The notes: generated by a model from the sequence alone, not told the origin. A stretch of DNA of 11,575 bases from an uncultured Oscillospiraceae bacterium (GCA_905198295.1 CAJKBW010000087.1:1-11575); one strand, 5' to 3'; numbered from the stretch's first letter, positions 6,259 through 11,575 are shown. Made by a program: numbers and translations.

Positions 6259-6543
6259 ATGCTGAAAATAAATCTGCAGCTGTTCGCTCACAAGAAGGGC
6301 GTCGGCTCCACCAAAAACGGCCGTGATTCCGAATCCAAGCGTCTGGGCGTCAAGCGCGCGGACGGCCAGTTCGTGCTCGCGGGCAACATCCTCGTGCGTC
6401 AGCGCGGAACCCATATCCATCCCGGCGAGAACGTCGGTATCGGTTCCGACGATACGCTGTATGCCAAGGCGGACGGAACCGTGCGCTTTGAGCGGGTCGG
6501 CAAGGACCGCAAGCGCGTCAGCGTTTACGCTGTCGAGCAGTAA
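6259..6543 (+). CDS. rpmA: 50S ribosomal protein bL27 with cleavable N-terminal extension
   Basis: 94 residues. It begins MLKINLQLF followed by AHKKGVGSTKNGRDSESKRL, the Firmicutes arrangement in which Prp cuts after Phe9 so that mature L27 starts at Ala10. The mature N-terminus reaches towards the peptidyl-transferase centre. Downstream blocks are typical: GNILVRQRGTHIHPGENVGIG and DTLYAKADGTVRFE. The Shine-Dalgarno GGAGGT (6245-6250) lies within the last codons of prp, four bases separate the genes, and a strong terminator follows at 6571. Last gene of the operon. Confidence 0.97.
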   Translation: MLKINLQLFAHKKGVGSTKNGRDSESKRLGVKRADGQFVLAGNILVRQRGTHIHPGENVGIGSDDTLYAKADGTVRFERVGKDRKRVSVYAVEQ

Positions 6544-6570
6544 GCGGCGCCGAATCGAATGTCAGGCTGA

Positions 6571-6604
6571 CGCCCCTGCCGCACATGCGGCAGGGGCGTT
6601 TTTT
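6571..6604 (+). terminator. Rho-independent terminator of the rplU-prp-rpmA operon
   Basis: 13-bp GC-rich stem, arms CGCCCCTGCCGCA (6571-6583) and TGCGGCAGGGGCG (6586-6598); allowing a minimal loop gives 12 bp around ACAT. TTTTTT follows at 6599-6604. Confidence 0.95.
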
Positions 6605-6643
6605 GTCGGTGTCCGGCATAATCACGCGGCCAATCGGAAAAAC

Positions 6644-6678
6644 TTGACTTTTCGGCGGCTTTTGCCGTATGCTATAAC
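6644..6678 (+). promoter_or_regulatory. Promoter of the obgE gene group
   Basis: TTGACT (6644-6649) with TATGCT (6668-6673) at 18 bases, or the overlapping extended -10 TGCTATAAC (6670-6678) used with a poorer -35. The same TATGCTATAA string occurs at the tRNA-Pro promoter. It lies about 55 bases upstream of the obgE ATG. Confidence 0.65.
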
Positions 6679-6732
6679 CGAAAAAATCAATTGCTGTGTG
6701 CGGGAGGTTGCCCGCAGAAAGGGGAGACTCCC

Positions 6733-8004
6733 ATGTTTGTGGATACCGCGGTGATACAGGTTCGTGCCGGCAGCGGCGGGAACGGTGCTGTATCGTTTCA
6801 CCGGGAAAAATACGTGGCGGCGGGCGGCCCGGACGGCGGGGACGGCGGCCGCGGCGGCAACATCGTGTTTGTCGCGCAGGATGGCGCCAATACGCTGTCC
6901 GATTTCCGCTATCGCCGTAAATTTGCGGCGGAAAGCGGGCTGAACGGCGGGGCGAAGCGCTGTTCCGGCCGTTCGGGTGCGGACTGTGTAATCCCGGTGC
7001 CGCGCGGGACGTTAATTTATGACAATGCAACCGGCCGGCTGATGGCCGATATGTCGTCGGATGAGCCGTTTGTCGCCGCCAAAGGCGGCCGCGGCGGCTG
7101 GGGCAACAGTCATTTTGCCACCGCCACCCGTCAGGTGCCGCGGTTTGCCAAGCCGGGCACGCCGGGTGAGGCCTATGAGCTGCGGCTGGAACTTAAATTG
7201 CTCGCGGATGTCGGGCTGGTTGGGTTCCCGAATGTCGGCAAATCCACCCTCATTTCGGTGGTCAGCGAGGCCAAGCCGGAGATTGCCAACTACCATTTCA
7301 CCACCATCACCCCGGTGCTCGGCGTTGTCCGCGTGGCGGAGGGCGCCTCGTTTGTCATGGCGGACATCCCGGGCGTGATCGAAGGAGCGAGCGAGGGCGT
7401 GGGCCTGGGACATGAATTCCTGCGTCATGTGGACCGCTGCCGTCTGCTGGTGCATGTGGTGGATGTTTCCGGCAGCGAGGGCAGGGATCCGCTGGAGGAT
7501 TTTGAAATTATCAACCGTGAGCTGAAGGCGTATAATCCGGAGCTTGCCGCGCGCCCGATGCTGGTCGCCGGCAATAAATGCGATCTGGCCGACGACAAGG
7601 CGCTGGAGGCGTTTGCCAAGGAGATGGCGGTGCGCGGCTATGAATTTTTCCCGCTGATGGCCGCGATTGCCCATGGTACCGACGCGCTGATCAGACGCTG
7701 CGCCGAAATGCTCAGCAAGCTGCCGCCTATCCGGGAATATATGCCGGAGCCGGAACCGCTGCCGGATACCTCTTCGCCGGAACAGACGCAGGTGCGTATC
7801 GAAAAGCACGACGACGTGTATTTCGTGGAGGGCGAGTGGCTGCTCCGCCTGATGCGCACGGTCAATTTCGACGATTATGAAAGTGTGCAGTATTTCCAGC
7901 GGGTGCTCCAGTCCACCGGGGTGATCGACGCGCTGGTGAACGCCGGTGTACAGGAGGGCGATACGGTCAGCCTGTACGATTTGGAATTTGACTTCGTTCC
8001 ATAA
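6733..8004 (+). CDS. obgE: Obg family GTPase (CgtA), 50S assembly factor
   Basis: 423 residues from ATG 6733, behind AGAAAGGGGAG (about 6716-6726). An in-frame upstream start at 6691 is rejected because the family begins MFVDTAVIQVRAGSGGNG. The glycine-rich Obg fold covers residues 1-158 (GGPDGGDGGRGGN, KGGRGGWGN). The GTPase domain has G1 GFPNVGKS (164-171), G2 TTITP (190-194), G3 DIPG (211-214) and G4 NKCD (281-284). The G5 position reads MAAIAHGT rather than the usual S-A, a mild change. The C-terminal OCT domain spans about 345-423 and is the Gram-positive type. Obg binds late 50S intermediates and links growth to GTP/ppGpp. It is separated from the ribosomal operon by a terminator and has its own promoter. 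Confidence 0.97.
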   Translation: MFVDTAVIQVRAGSGGNGAVSFHREKYVAAGGPDGGDGGRGGNIVFVAQDGANTLSDFRYRRKFAAESGLNGGAKRCSGRSGADCVIPVPRGTLIYDNATGRLMADMSSDEPFVAAKGGRGGWGNSHFATATRQVPRFAKPGTPGEAYELRLELKLLADVGLVGFPNVGKSTLISVVSEAKPEIANYHFTTITPVLGVVRVAEGASFVMADIPGVIEGASEGVGLGHEFLRHVDRCRLLVHVVDVSGSEGRDPLEDFEIINRELKAYNPELAARPMLVAGNKCDLADDKALEAFAKEMAVRGYEFFPLMAAIAHGTDALIRRCAEMLSKLPPIREYMPEPEPLPDTSSPEQTQVRIEKHDDVYFVEGEWLLRLMRTVNFDDYESVQYFQRVLQSTGVIDALVNAGVQEGDTVSLYDLEFDFVP

Positions 8005-8046
8005 CAGCGGATAATAATAACAAATGGTAAAAGGGGTGAAGATGCA

Positions 8047-8430
8047 ATGGAACGGCTGGTGCCGCAGGAAACTGATGTGCGGACCCTAAGCCCGCTGGCG
8101 CTGGCGTTTGTGGGGGACGGTGTATACGAGCTGATGGTGCGGGAAACGTTGTTGTCGCAGGCCAACCGTCCGAACGGTGCCCTGCATAAAATGGCAGTGT
8201 CGCTTGTGCGGGCCGAAGCGCAGGCCGAGGCTATGGAGCGGCTGCTGCCATATCTGAGCGAGGAGGAAGCTGCCGTGTACCGCCGCGGCCGCAACGCGCA
8301 TACCGCGCGTACGGGCAGCGATTATCACAGCGCTACGGGACTGGAGACACTGTTTGGCTATCTGTATCTGAGCGGCGATATCGACCGGGTGCGAACGCTG
8401 TTTGCGCTGGCTATGGAAAAAGACGCATAA
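8047..8430 (+). CDS. mrnC: Mini-ribonuclease III
   Basis: 127 residues, the normal size for Mini-RNase III: an RNase III catalytic domain without the double-stranded-RNA-binding domain. It trims 23S rRNA precursor ends in Firmicutes. Visible motifs are LSPLALAFVGDGVYELMVR, with Asp24 as the expected catalytic acid, NGALHKMAVSLVRAEAQA, and RTGSDYHSATGLETLFGYLY with Glu100 as the second acid. ATG 8047 is chosen because GGGGTGA (8033-8039) lies 7 bases upstream; the ATG at 8042 is in another frame. It begins 42 bases after obgE with no terminator between, so the two are probably co-transcribed. Confidence 0.93.
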   Translation: MERLVPQETDVRTLSPLALAFVGDGVYELMVRETLLSQANRPNGALHKMAVSLVRAEAQAEAMERLLPYLSEEEAAVYRRGRNAHTARTGSDYHSATGLETLFGYLYLSGDIDRVRTLFALAMEKDA

Positions 8431-8486
8431 GAAAGGCCGCGTACGCTTATACTATAACGGCATGCGGCCGACGGTTTATGGCTATT

Positions 8487-8521
8487 GCAGGTTCCTGCCC
8501 ATACGGCAGGAGAAAGGCAGG
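8487..8521 (+). promoter_or_regulatory. Leader of the YitT-family gene with three competing anti-SD pairings
   Basis: A single CCTGC (8494-8498) can pair with GCAGG upstream (8487-8491), with GCAGG at 8506-8510 (extended 7-bp stem TCCTGCC / GGCAGGA, loop CATAC), or with GCAGG at 8517-8521. The last two cover the purine-rich ribosome-binding stretch before the ATG at 8527. The geometry would allow a translational on/off switch. No ligand or protein is indicated. Confidence 0.3.
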
Positions 8522-8526
8522 CGTGA

Positions 8527-9411
8527 ATGAAAAAGGTTTCTTTTTCTGCCCATGCGCGTCTGGCTCCGAAAAAGTTGGCGGCCGACGCGCTGTTTTATCT
8601 GGCCGGTACGGTGCTGTATGCGCTGGCGGTCAATATCTTTACGGCACCGAATAACGTTGTGCCCGGCGGCGTCACCGGTGTGGCGACGCTGCTCAACTAT
8701 CTGTTCAGCCTGCCGATTGGTACGCTGATCTTTATTATCAACCTGCCGCTGTTTTTCCTTTCCTGGCGCTTTCTGGGCCGGGAATTTACGGTACGGACCG
8801 TCATCGTGACCACCATCGGCGCGGCGATTATCGACGTGTTAGCGCCGTTTGTACCGCCGTTTCGCGGTGACAGCATGTTGGTGGCGGTGTTCGGCGGCGT
8901 GCTTGCCGGTGCCGGACTGGGGCTGATCTATATGCGCGGCGCAACTACCGGCGGCAGTGAAATTGTTGCCCGGCTGCTGGAACGCCGCTTCCATCATATC
9001 CCGATCGGCCGGCTGATCCTTGCGGTGGATGGTGTCGTGGTCGCCGCGGCAGCGGTGGTATATCAGAACGTCGAAAGCGCGCTGTATGCGATGGTGATGA
9101 TCTTTGTGTCCTCCAGCGTAATGGATGCACTGGTCTACGGCAGCGATTCCGGCAAGATGCTGCTGGTCATGACCGGCCGGGAACGAGAGATTGCCGACGA
9201 CATCCTGAAAACAATGGGGCGCGGCGTCACAATGCTCAACGCCACCGGCGCGTATACCGGCGACGAGCGCCGGGTGCTGCTCGTAGCGATACGCCCTTCG
9301 GAACTGTATCAGCTGCGTACCCTGGTGGAAGAGCACGATCCGGACGCCTTCATGATTGTTACCTCGACTGATGAGGTGTTGGGAAAAGGCTTTAAATCGG
9401 CACAGGAATGA
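8527..9411 (+). CDS. YitT-family integral membrane protein (DUF161 plus DUF2179)
   Basis: 294 residues. The N-terminal half is membrane-embedded: hydrophobic segments near 19-38, 48-62, 66-80, 91-109, 117-136, 163-179 and 184-203. Conserved family strings are FTAPNNVVPGGVTGVATLL and MRGATTGGSEIVARLL. The C-terminal part (about 208-290, GKMLLVMTGREREIADDILK through DPDAFMIVTSTDEVLGKGF) is the soluble DUF2179 domain, expected in the cytoplasm. The family is widespread in Firmicutes and its molecular role is unsettled; transport is suspected but I see nothing that names a substrate. It follows mrnC after 96 bases; no convincing promoter or terminator is seen in that gap. Confidence 0.92.
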   Translation: MKKVSFSAHARLAPKKLAADALFYLAGTVLYALAVNIFTAPNNVVPGGVTGVATLLNYLFSLPIGTLIFIINLPLFFLSWRFLGREFTVRTVIVTTIGAAIIDVLAPFVPPFRGDSMLVAVFGGVLAGAGLGLIYMRGATTGGSEIVARLLERRFHHIPIGRLILAVDGVVVAAAAVVYQNVESALYAMVMIFVSSSVMDALVYGSDSGKMLLVMTGREREIADDILKTMGRGVTMLNATGAYTGDERRVLLVAIRPSELYQLRTLVEEHDPDAFMIVTSTDEVLGKGFKSAQE

Positions 9412-9515
9412 AAGCACACGATGTGAAAAATTGCAGCAAAAACGACGGTACAGACGACCGGATGAAGCGATATTCACGGTTTTATCCTTTTTGATGCCGA
9501 TATACTCGAAAAGAG

Positions 9516-9536
9516 GTATGACAAAAATTATCATAC
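9516..9536. promoter_or_regulatory. Operator-like inverted repeat upstream of the first XRE gene
   Basis: GTATGA (9516-9521) / TCATAC (9531-9536), spacer CAAAAATTA. It contains TATGACAA (9517-9524), which recurs on the minus strand upstream of the second XRE gene (10553-10546). Candidate binding site for one of the local XRE proteins. Confidence 0.4.
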
Positions 9537-9552
9537 TTATAGCGTATTTTCC

Positions 9553-9580
9553 TAACTTATTCGCGAAATGCTTATATAAT
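9553..9580 (+). promoter_or_regulatory. Promoter of the first XRE gene
   Basis: Perfect TATAAT (9575-9580) about 33 bases before the TTG start. The -35 is poor (TAACTT, 9553-9558, 16-base spacing), so expression may need an activator or be weak. Confidence 0.5.
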
Positions 9581-9612
9581 GGGAATCGAAATAAACGTGG
9601 GAGGTATGGGCT

Positions 9613-9969
9613 TTGGCTTTCGGTGATCAAATTATGGAACTTCTGCAGAGCCGGGATATGACGCAAAAAGAGCTGGCAAAGGCGCTCTCCCTTCCGGTGA
9701 CGACCCTCAATGGTTATGTGCGCGGGCACCGCGAACCGGATTATGAGACCCTGCAGCGTTTTGCCGATTATTTTGGGGTTTCCTGCGACTATCTTCTGGA
9801 TTACTCTGTGAATAAGGAAAACCAGACGCGGCTGACAGCCCTGTCTGCCGAAGAATACCGTTTTATCGGTGTTTGCCGCCTGCTGCGCGCCGATCAGCGT
9901 GAGTTGCTGGTGGAACAGGCGCAGTTTATGGATAAGCAGAATAAGCGTCGCGCGAACAAAGCGGAATAA
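9613..9969 (+). CDS. XRE-family helix-turn-helix regulator A
   Basis: 118 residues from a TTG start with GGGAGG (9599-9604) 8 bases upstream. The ATG at 9606 is in another frame and meets TGA after six codons. An XRE/Cro HTH covers residues 4-62: MTQKELAKALSLPVTTLNGY is the helix-turn-helix core and REPDYETLQRFADYFGVSCDYLLD the remaining helices. The C-terminal part (65-118) is charged and helical, possibly for dimerisation; LSAEEYRFIGVCRLLRADQR resembles the tail of regulator B (FTEKEQQLITVYRQLPAEKR), so A and B may be paralogues. Monocistronic: promoter with TATAAT upstream, strong terminator at 9984. Target genes unknown. Confidence 0.88.
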   Translation: MAFGDQIMELLQSRDMTQKELAKALSLPVTTLNGYVRGHREPDYETLQRFADYFGVSCDYLLDYSVNKENQTRLTALSAEEYRFIGVCRLLRADQRELLVEQAQFMDKQNKRRANKAE

Positions 9970-9983
9970 TCTTGTCCTTGGAA

Positions 9984-10021
9984 GCCCCCTCCTGTGTCAA
10001 CACACAGGAGGGGGCTTTTTT
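9984..10021 (+). terminator. Rho-independent terminator of XRE regulator A
   Basis: Perfect 14-bp stem: arms 9984-9997 (GCCCCCTCCTGTGT) and 10002-10015 (ACACAGGAGGGGGC), loop CAAC, then six T (10016-10021). Confidence 0.95.
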
Positions 10022-10092
10022 GCGGAGAAATCCGGGCAGTTCGACAGATTACGACGCCGGGCAAGGGGAAAAAGCCGTATATTATATAAAAT

Positions 10093-10121
10093 AAAAAGAC
10101 TCCCGCCCAAAATAGGCAGGA
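10093..10121 (-). terminator. Terminator of XRE regulator B
   Basis: Read on the minus strand: TCCTGCC (10121-10115) pairs with GGCGGGA (10107-10101), one G-T wobble, 7-base loop, followed by TTTTT (10097-10093) and more A/T. It is about 100 bases past the stop of the minus-strand gene. Confidence 0.7.
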
Positions 10122-10180
10122 ATTTTCCATAATACAAAGGATAGAATAACTAACTTTATTTAATGATTTTGTTTGCAAAG

Positions 10181-10209
10181 TTGACATGGTTTAATAAATG
10201 GGCTATTAT
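10181..10209 (+). promoter_or_regulatory. Strong rightward promoter antisense to XRE regulator B
   Basis: Consensus TTGACA (10181-10186), 17-base spacer, TATTAT (10204-10209). Transcription would begin near 10216 and run antisense through the whole minus-strand XRE gene towards the gene at 10673. No plus-strand gene starts right behind it. The -35 lies in a box (CAAAGTTGACATGG, 10176-10189) resembling one on the other side of the same gene (10543-10557). Confidence 0.65.
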
Positions 10210-10219
10210 ATCTTCTAGG

Positions 10220-10522
10220 TCATTTCGTAATAATCTGCAAAAAATCGATAAGGATATCCCGTTTTTCTGCAGGAAGTTGGCGATAAACGGTGATCAGCTG
10301 CTGCTCTTTTTCGGTAAAAGCAAATTTGCGCATGGGGGAAAGTCCCAGGAGATAATCCACGGTGACGTCGAAAAATCGGGCAAGAGTTTCCAGCGTGTTC
10401 AAATCCGGCTGATGCTTGCCCTGCTCATAATAGCCTATACTCGATTTGCTCAGGCCAATCAGGTCTCCCAGCTCCTGCTGGGACATATGCCGGGACTCGC
10501 GCAGTTCTTTTAATCTAAACAA
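10220..10522 (-). CDS. XRE-family helix-turn-helix regulator B
   Basis: 100 residues on the minus strand. The start is TTG at 10522-10520, directly giving FRLKELRESRHMSQQELG; a G-run (10533-10528) acts as a modest Shine-Dalgarno. The HTH covers residues 2-60: MSQQELGDLIGLSKSSIGYY, then EQGKHQPDLNTLETLARFF, DVTVDYLL. The short C-terminal helix region (66-100) parallels the tail of regulator A. It is divergent from regulator C (150-base gap) and convergent with regulator A. Its promoter must lie in the palindrome-rich gap; TACACT on the minus strand (10567-10562) is a possible -10 without a clear -35. It is crossed by the antisense promoter at 10181. Confidence 0.9.
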   Translation of the reverse strand: MFRLKELRESRHMSQQELGDLIGLSKSSIGYYEQGKHQPDLNTLETLARFFDVTVDYLLGLSPMRKFAFTEKEQQLITVYRQLPAEKRDILIDFLQIITK

Positions 10523-10542
10523 GGAATCCCCCCGCCCTTACA

Positions 10543-10557
10543 AAAGTTGTCATAGGT
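10543..10557. promoter_or_regulatory. Shared box upstream of XRE regulator B
   Basis: AAAGTTGTCATAGGT here resembles AAAGTTGACATGGT at 10177-10190 (one substitution and one inserted base), and its minus-strand core TATGACAA equals 9517-9524. A common operator of the local XRE proteins is plausible but unproven. Confidence 0.35.
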
Positions 10558-10586
10558 CTAGTGTAGCAAATTTCCGTTGTCTTGTT

Positions 10587-10626
10587 GCCGAGTGTTCGGC
10601 GCCAAAAGTGAGTTTTGGCCACTTTT
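10587..10626. repeat. Stacked and overlapping inverted repeats between XRE genes B and C
   Basis: GCCGA (10587-10591) / TCGGC (10596-10600); then GCCAAAA (10601-10607) / TTTTGGC (10613-10619); and, overlapping it, AAAAGTG (10604-10610) / CACTTTT (10620-10626). The last two pairings exclude each other. They suit either alternative RNA structures or neighbouring protein-binding half-sites. Confidence 0.5.
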
Positions 10627-10655
10627 AGTCAACTTTATACACAATTTTTTGTGTA
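10615..10655 (+). promoter_or_regulatory. Promoter/operator region of XRE regulator C
   Basis: TATACA (10636-10641) can serve as -10, with TTGGCC (10615-10620, 15-base spacing) a weak -35. Overlapping the start region is a perfect inverted repeat TACACAA (10638-10644) / TTGTGTA (10649-10655) with a TTTT spacer, placed right before the GGAGG ribosome-binding site. This position would suit autorepression. Confidence 0.45.
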
Positions 10656-10672
10656 ACGGAGGCCATGCCGAT

Positions 10673-11098
10673 ATGATCAATATACCTCTGCGATTAAAGG
10701 AGCTGCGGGAGAAAAACTGTCTGACCCAGGAAGAGGTTGCTGCGGTAATGAAAGTATCGCGTTCATCGTATACCTATTATGAATGCGGACGCGTTAAACC
10801 CGGTTTGTCGGGGCTGGAACTACTGCGGGAATTCTATGGATTGTCGTGGGATCAGTTGATGCAGGAGGAAGAAGAAAAACCTACTGTGCGCTGCGGAATG
10901 GGCATACGCCGTTATCGGAGACGCCGTGGCCTTTCCGTCGATGAACTGGCCGCAAGATGCCGAAAGCTGTCGCTCGACTGTCATCTGCGCGGCTGCGATA
11001 TTTCACGGTTGGAAGAAGGCGCGCGTTTTGTGTCGAACCGGGAGCTGAACTGGCTGTCGCAGGCTCTGGATACCAGTATCGTGTCCTTTTTTGCCTGA
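10673..11098 (+). CDS. XRE-family regulator C with two tandem HTH domains
   Basis: 141 residues from ATG 10673, with GGAGG (10658-10662) 10 bases upstream; the ATG at 10665 stops after three codons. Residues 6-62 form a normal XRE HTH (LTQEEVAAVMKVSRSSYTYY, then ECGRVKPGLSGLELLREFYG). After an acidic linker (EEEEKP) a second HTH-like unit fills residues 76-140: an Arg-rich GIRRYRRRRGLSVDELAARC, then DISRLEEGARFVSNRELNWL and SQALDTSIVSFF. The second unit has a long insertion between its first helices, of the kind seen in some phage and conjugative-element regulators. The two domains share little identity, so recent duplication is unlikely. The operator-like palindrome before the gene suggests autoregulation. 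Targets unknown. Confidence 0.85.
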   Translation: MINIPLRLKELREKNCLTQEEVAAVMKVSRSSYTYYECGRVKPGLSGLELLREFYGLSWDQLMQEEEEKPTVRCGMGIRRYRRRRGLSVDELAARCRKLSLDCHLRGCDISRLEEGARFVSNRELNWLSQALDTSIVSFFA

Positions 11099-11137
11099 TG
11101 ACCGGCAAAGTTTGTGACCTCCGCTGTGAATTTTCAC

Positions 11138-11166
11138 TTGATTTTGCCCGGATGGTATGCTATAAT
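11138..11166 (+). promoter_or_regulatory. Promoter of tRNA-Pro
   Basis: TTGATT (11138-11143), 17-base spacer, TATAAT (11161-11166) with TG extended -10 (TGCTATAAT). The mature tRNA begins 32 bases downstream of the -10. Confidence 0.85.
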
Positions 11167-11197
11167 CATTCTCGCTTGCTTGCAACAGGCGTCATAT

Positions 11198-11274
11198 CCG
11201 GGTGTAGCGCAGATTGGTAGCGCGCTTGAATGGGGTTCAAGAGGCCGCAGGTTCGACTCCTGTCACTCGGACCA
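11198..11274 (+). tRNA. tRNA-Pro, anticodon GGG
   Basis: 77 bases including encoded CCA (11272-11274). Acceptor stem CCGGGTG / CACTCGG with one G-T pair; D stem GCGC / GCGC around AGATTGGTA; anticodon stem CTTGA / TCAAG with loop ATGGGGT, so T33 is followed by GGG at 34-36; T stem GCAGG / CCTGT with loop TTCGACT. Discriminator base A. It reads proline codons CCC and CCU. Confidence 0.96.
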
Positions 11275-11277
11275 AAA

Positions 11278-11316
11278 GAGACAAACAAGTCTAAAAAGCT
11301 TGTTTGTCTCTTTTTT
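11278..11316 (+). terminator. Terminator of tRNA-Pro
   Basis: 12-bp stem GAGACAAACAAG (11278-11289) / CTTGTTTGTCTC (11299-11310), 9-base loop, then TTTTTT (11311-11316). Confidence 0.93.
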
Positions 11317-11347
11317 ATCCCACGAATAATCAAATATTATGTGTTTT

Positions 11348-11380
11348 GGAGCGATTTTAATAGAAAATCGCTCCATTTTT
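11348..11380 (+). terminator. Second stem-loop terminator after tRNA-Pro
   Basis: Perfect 11-bp stem GGAGCGATTTT (11348-11358) / AAAATCGCTCC (11364-11374), loop AATAG, followed by ATTTTT. It could back up the tRNA terminator or be left from another transcription unit. Confidence 0.7.
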
Positions 11381-11465
11381 ATGTTTAAATCAAAGATCAA
11401 CTGAACTAACTCACTAATATGTAGGTTTTGCTTTTTTGCAATCCCACTAATATTTGTGTTTTATA

Positions 11466-11494
11466 TTGAAACCTTACTTCAAACATATTATAAT
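11466..11494 (+). promoter_or_regulatory. Promoter near the right edge
   Basis: TTGAAA (11466-11471), 17-base spacer, TATAAT (11489-11494), predicted start near 11501. Its gene would lie mostly outside the window. In AT-rich DNA chance matches are commoner, which lowers confidence. Confidence 0.5.
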
Positions 11495-11575
11495 TAGAAC
11501 AGTCGATACCAAAACTCCTCAGTTTACCTTGACACCAAAGAAATGGATTGACCTGACAAATGCTATTGGAATAAT

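Larger units (their letters stand above)
11317..11575. other. AT-rich segment to the right edge, possible island border
   Basis: About 260 bases with a sharp fall in GC (31 percent over 11341-11575 by hand count, against a visibly GC-rich remainder). It contains a terminator (11348-11380) and a strong promoter (11466-11494) but no complete gene. Two frames are open to the edge: plus 11451-11575 and minus 11573-11409. They exclude each other and neither has a clear start or family match. Confidence 0.6.

Noticed and set aside
6691..6732. 14-residue N-terminal extension of Obg
   Set aside because: Not part of the family; the AGAAAGGGGAG ribosome-binding site points to ATG 6733.
11198..11575. 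Attachment-site direct repeat of the tRNA-Pro 3' end
   Set aside because: No second copy of the tRNA 3' end is visible in the 300 bases downstream, so attL/attR cannot be assigned.
1..11575. CRISPR array, rRNA gene, transposase or toxin-antitoxin pair
   Set aside because: No regularly spaced repeats, no rRNA sequence, no transposase motifs, and the XRE genes have no toxin-like partner beside them.

Overview
The window looks like a chromosomal segment of a GC-rich member of the Clostridia (Bacillota), probably of an Oscillospirales/Ruminococcaceae type. The grounds are: ribosomal protein L27 carries the Firmicutes-type cleavable N-terminus and is encoded beside the protease Prp; a Mini-RNase III, a YitT-family membrane protein and an Amidase_6 lipoprotein are present; there are several TTG starts behind strong Shine-Dalgarno sequences; and the tRNA gene encodes its own CCA. 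The genus cannot be named from the sequence alone.

Layout. 1-912 (minus): 5' part of an Amidase_6-type lipoprotein running off the left edge. 1103-3414 (plus): a left-handed beta-helix acyltransferase-like protein followed by an orphan oligopeptide-type solute-binding lipoprotein. 3489-4697: NADP-type isocitrate dehydrogenase with its own promoter and terminator. 4772-5450: about 680 bases without a credible gene, filled with hairpins and containing a 34-base direct repeat whose two copies start exactly 500 bases apart. 5455-6604: promoter, a candidate L21 leader, rplU-prp-rpmA, terminator. 6644-9411: obgE, mrnC and a YitT-family membrane protein, all rightward. 9412-11098: three small XRE/Cro-type regulators (plus, minus, plus) with palindromic, operator-like DNA between them. 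11138-11316: tRNA-Pro(GGG) with promoter and terminator. 11317-11575: a sharp fall in GC (72 G/C in the last 235 bases, 31 percent, by hand count) with another terminator and a strong promoter pointing right.

How the genes fit together. The central block is conserved translation and ribosome-assembly machinery: L21 and L27 are neighbours in the 50S subunit, Prp removes the L27 N-terminal extension, Obg is a 50S-assembly GTPase, and Mini-RNase III matures 23S rRNA. The right third is accessory in character. Its three XRE proteins share a small sequence box (TATGACAA and relatives), and a consensus promoter at 10181-10209 fires antisense into the minus-strand regulator. This cluster and the adjacent tRNA-Pro/AT-rich junction are where a mobile or accessory island edge is most likely. 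I did not find a complete undescribed system. The strongest leads are the structured repeat region 4772-5450 and the XRE switch-like cluster.
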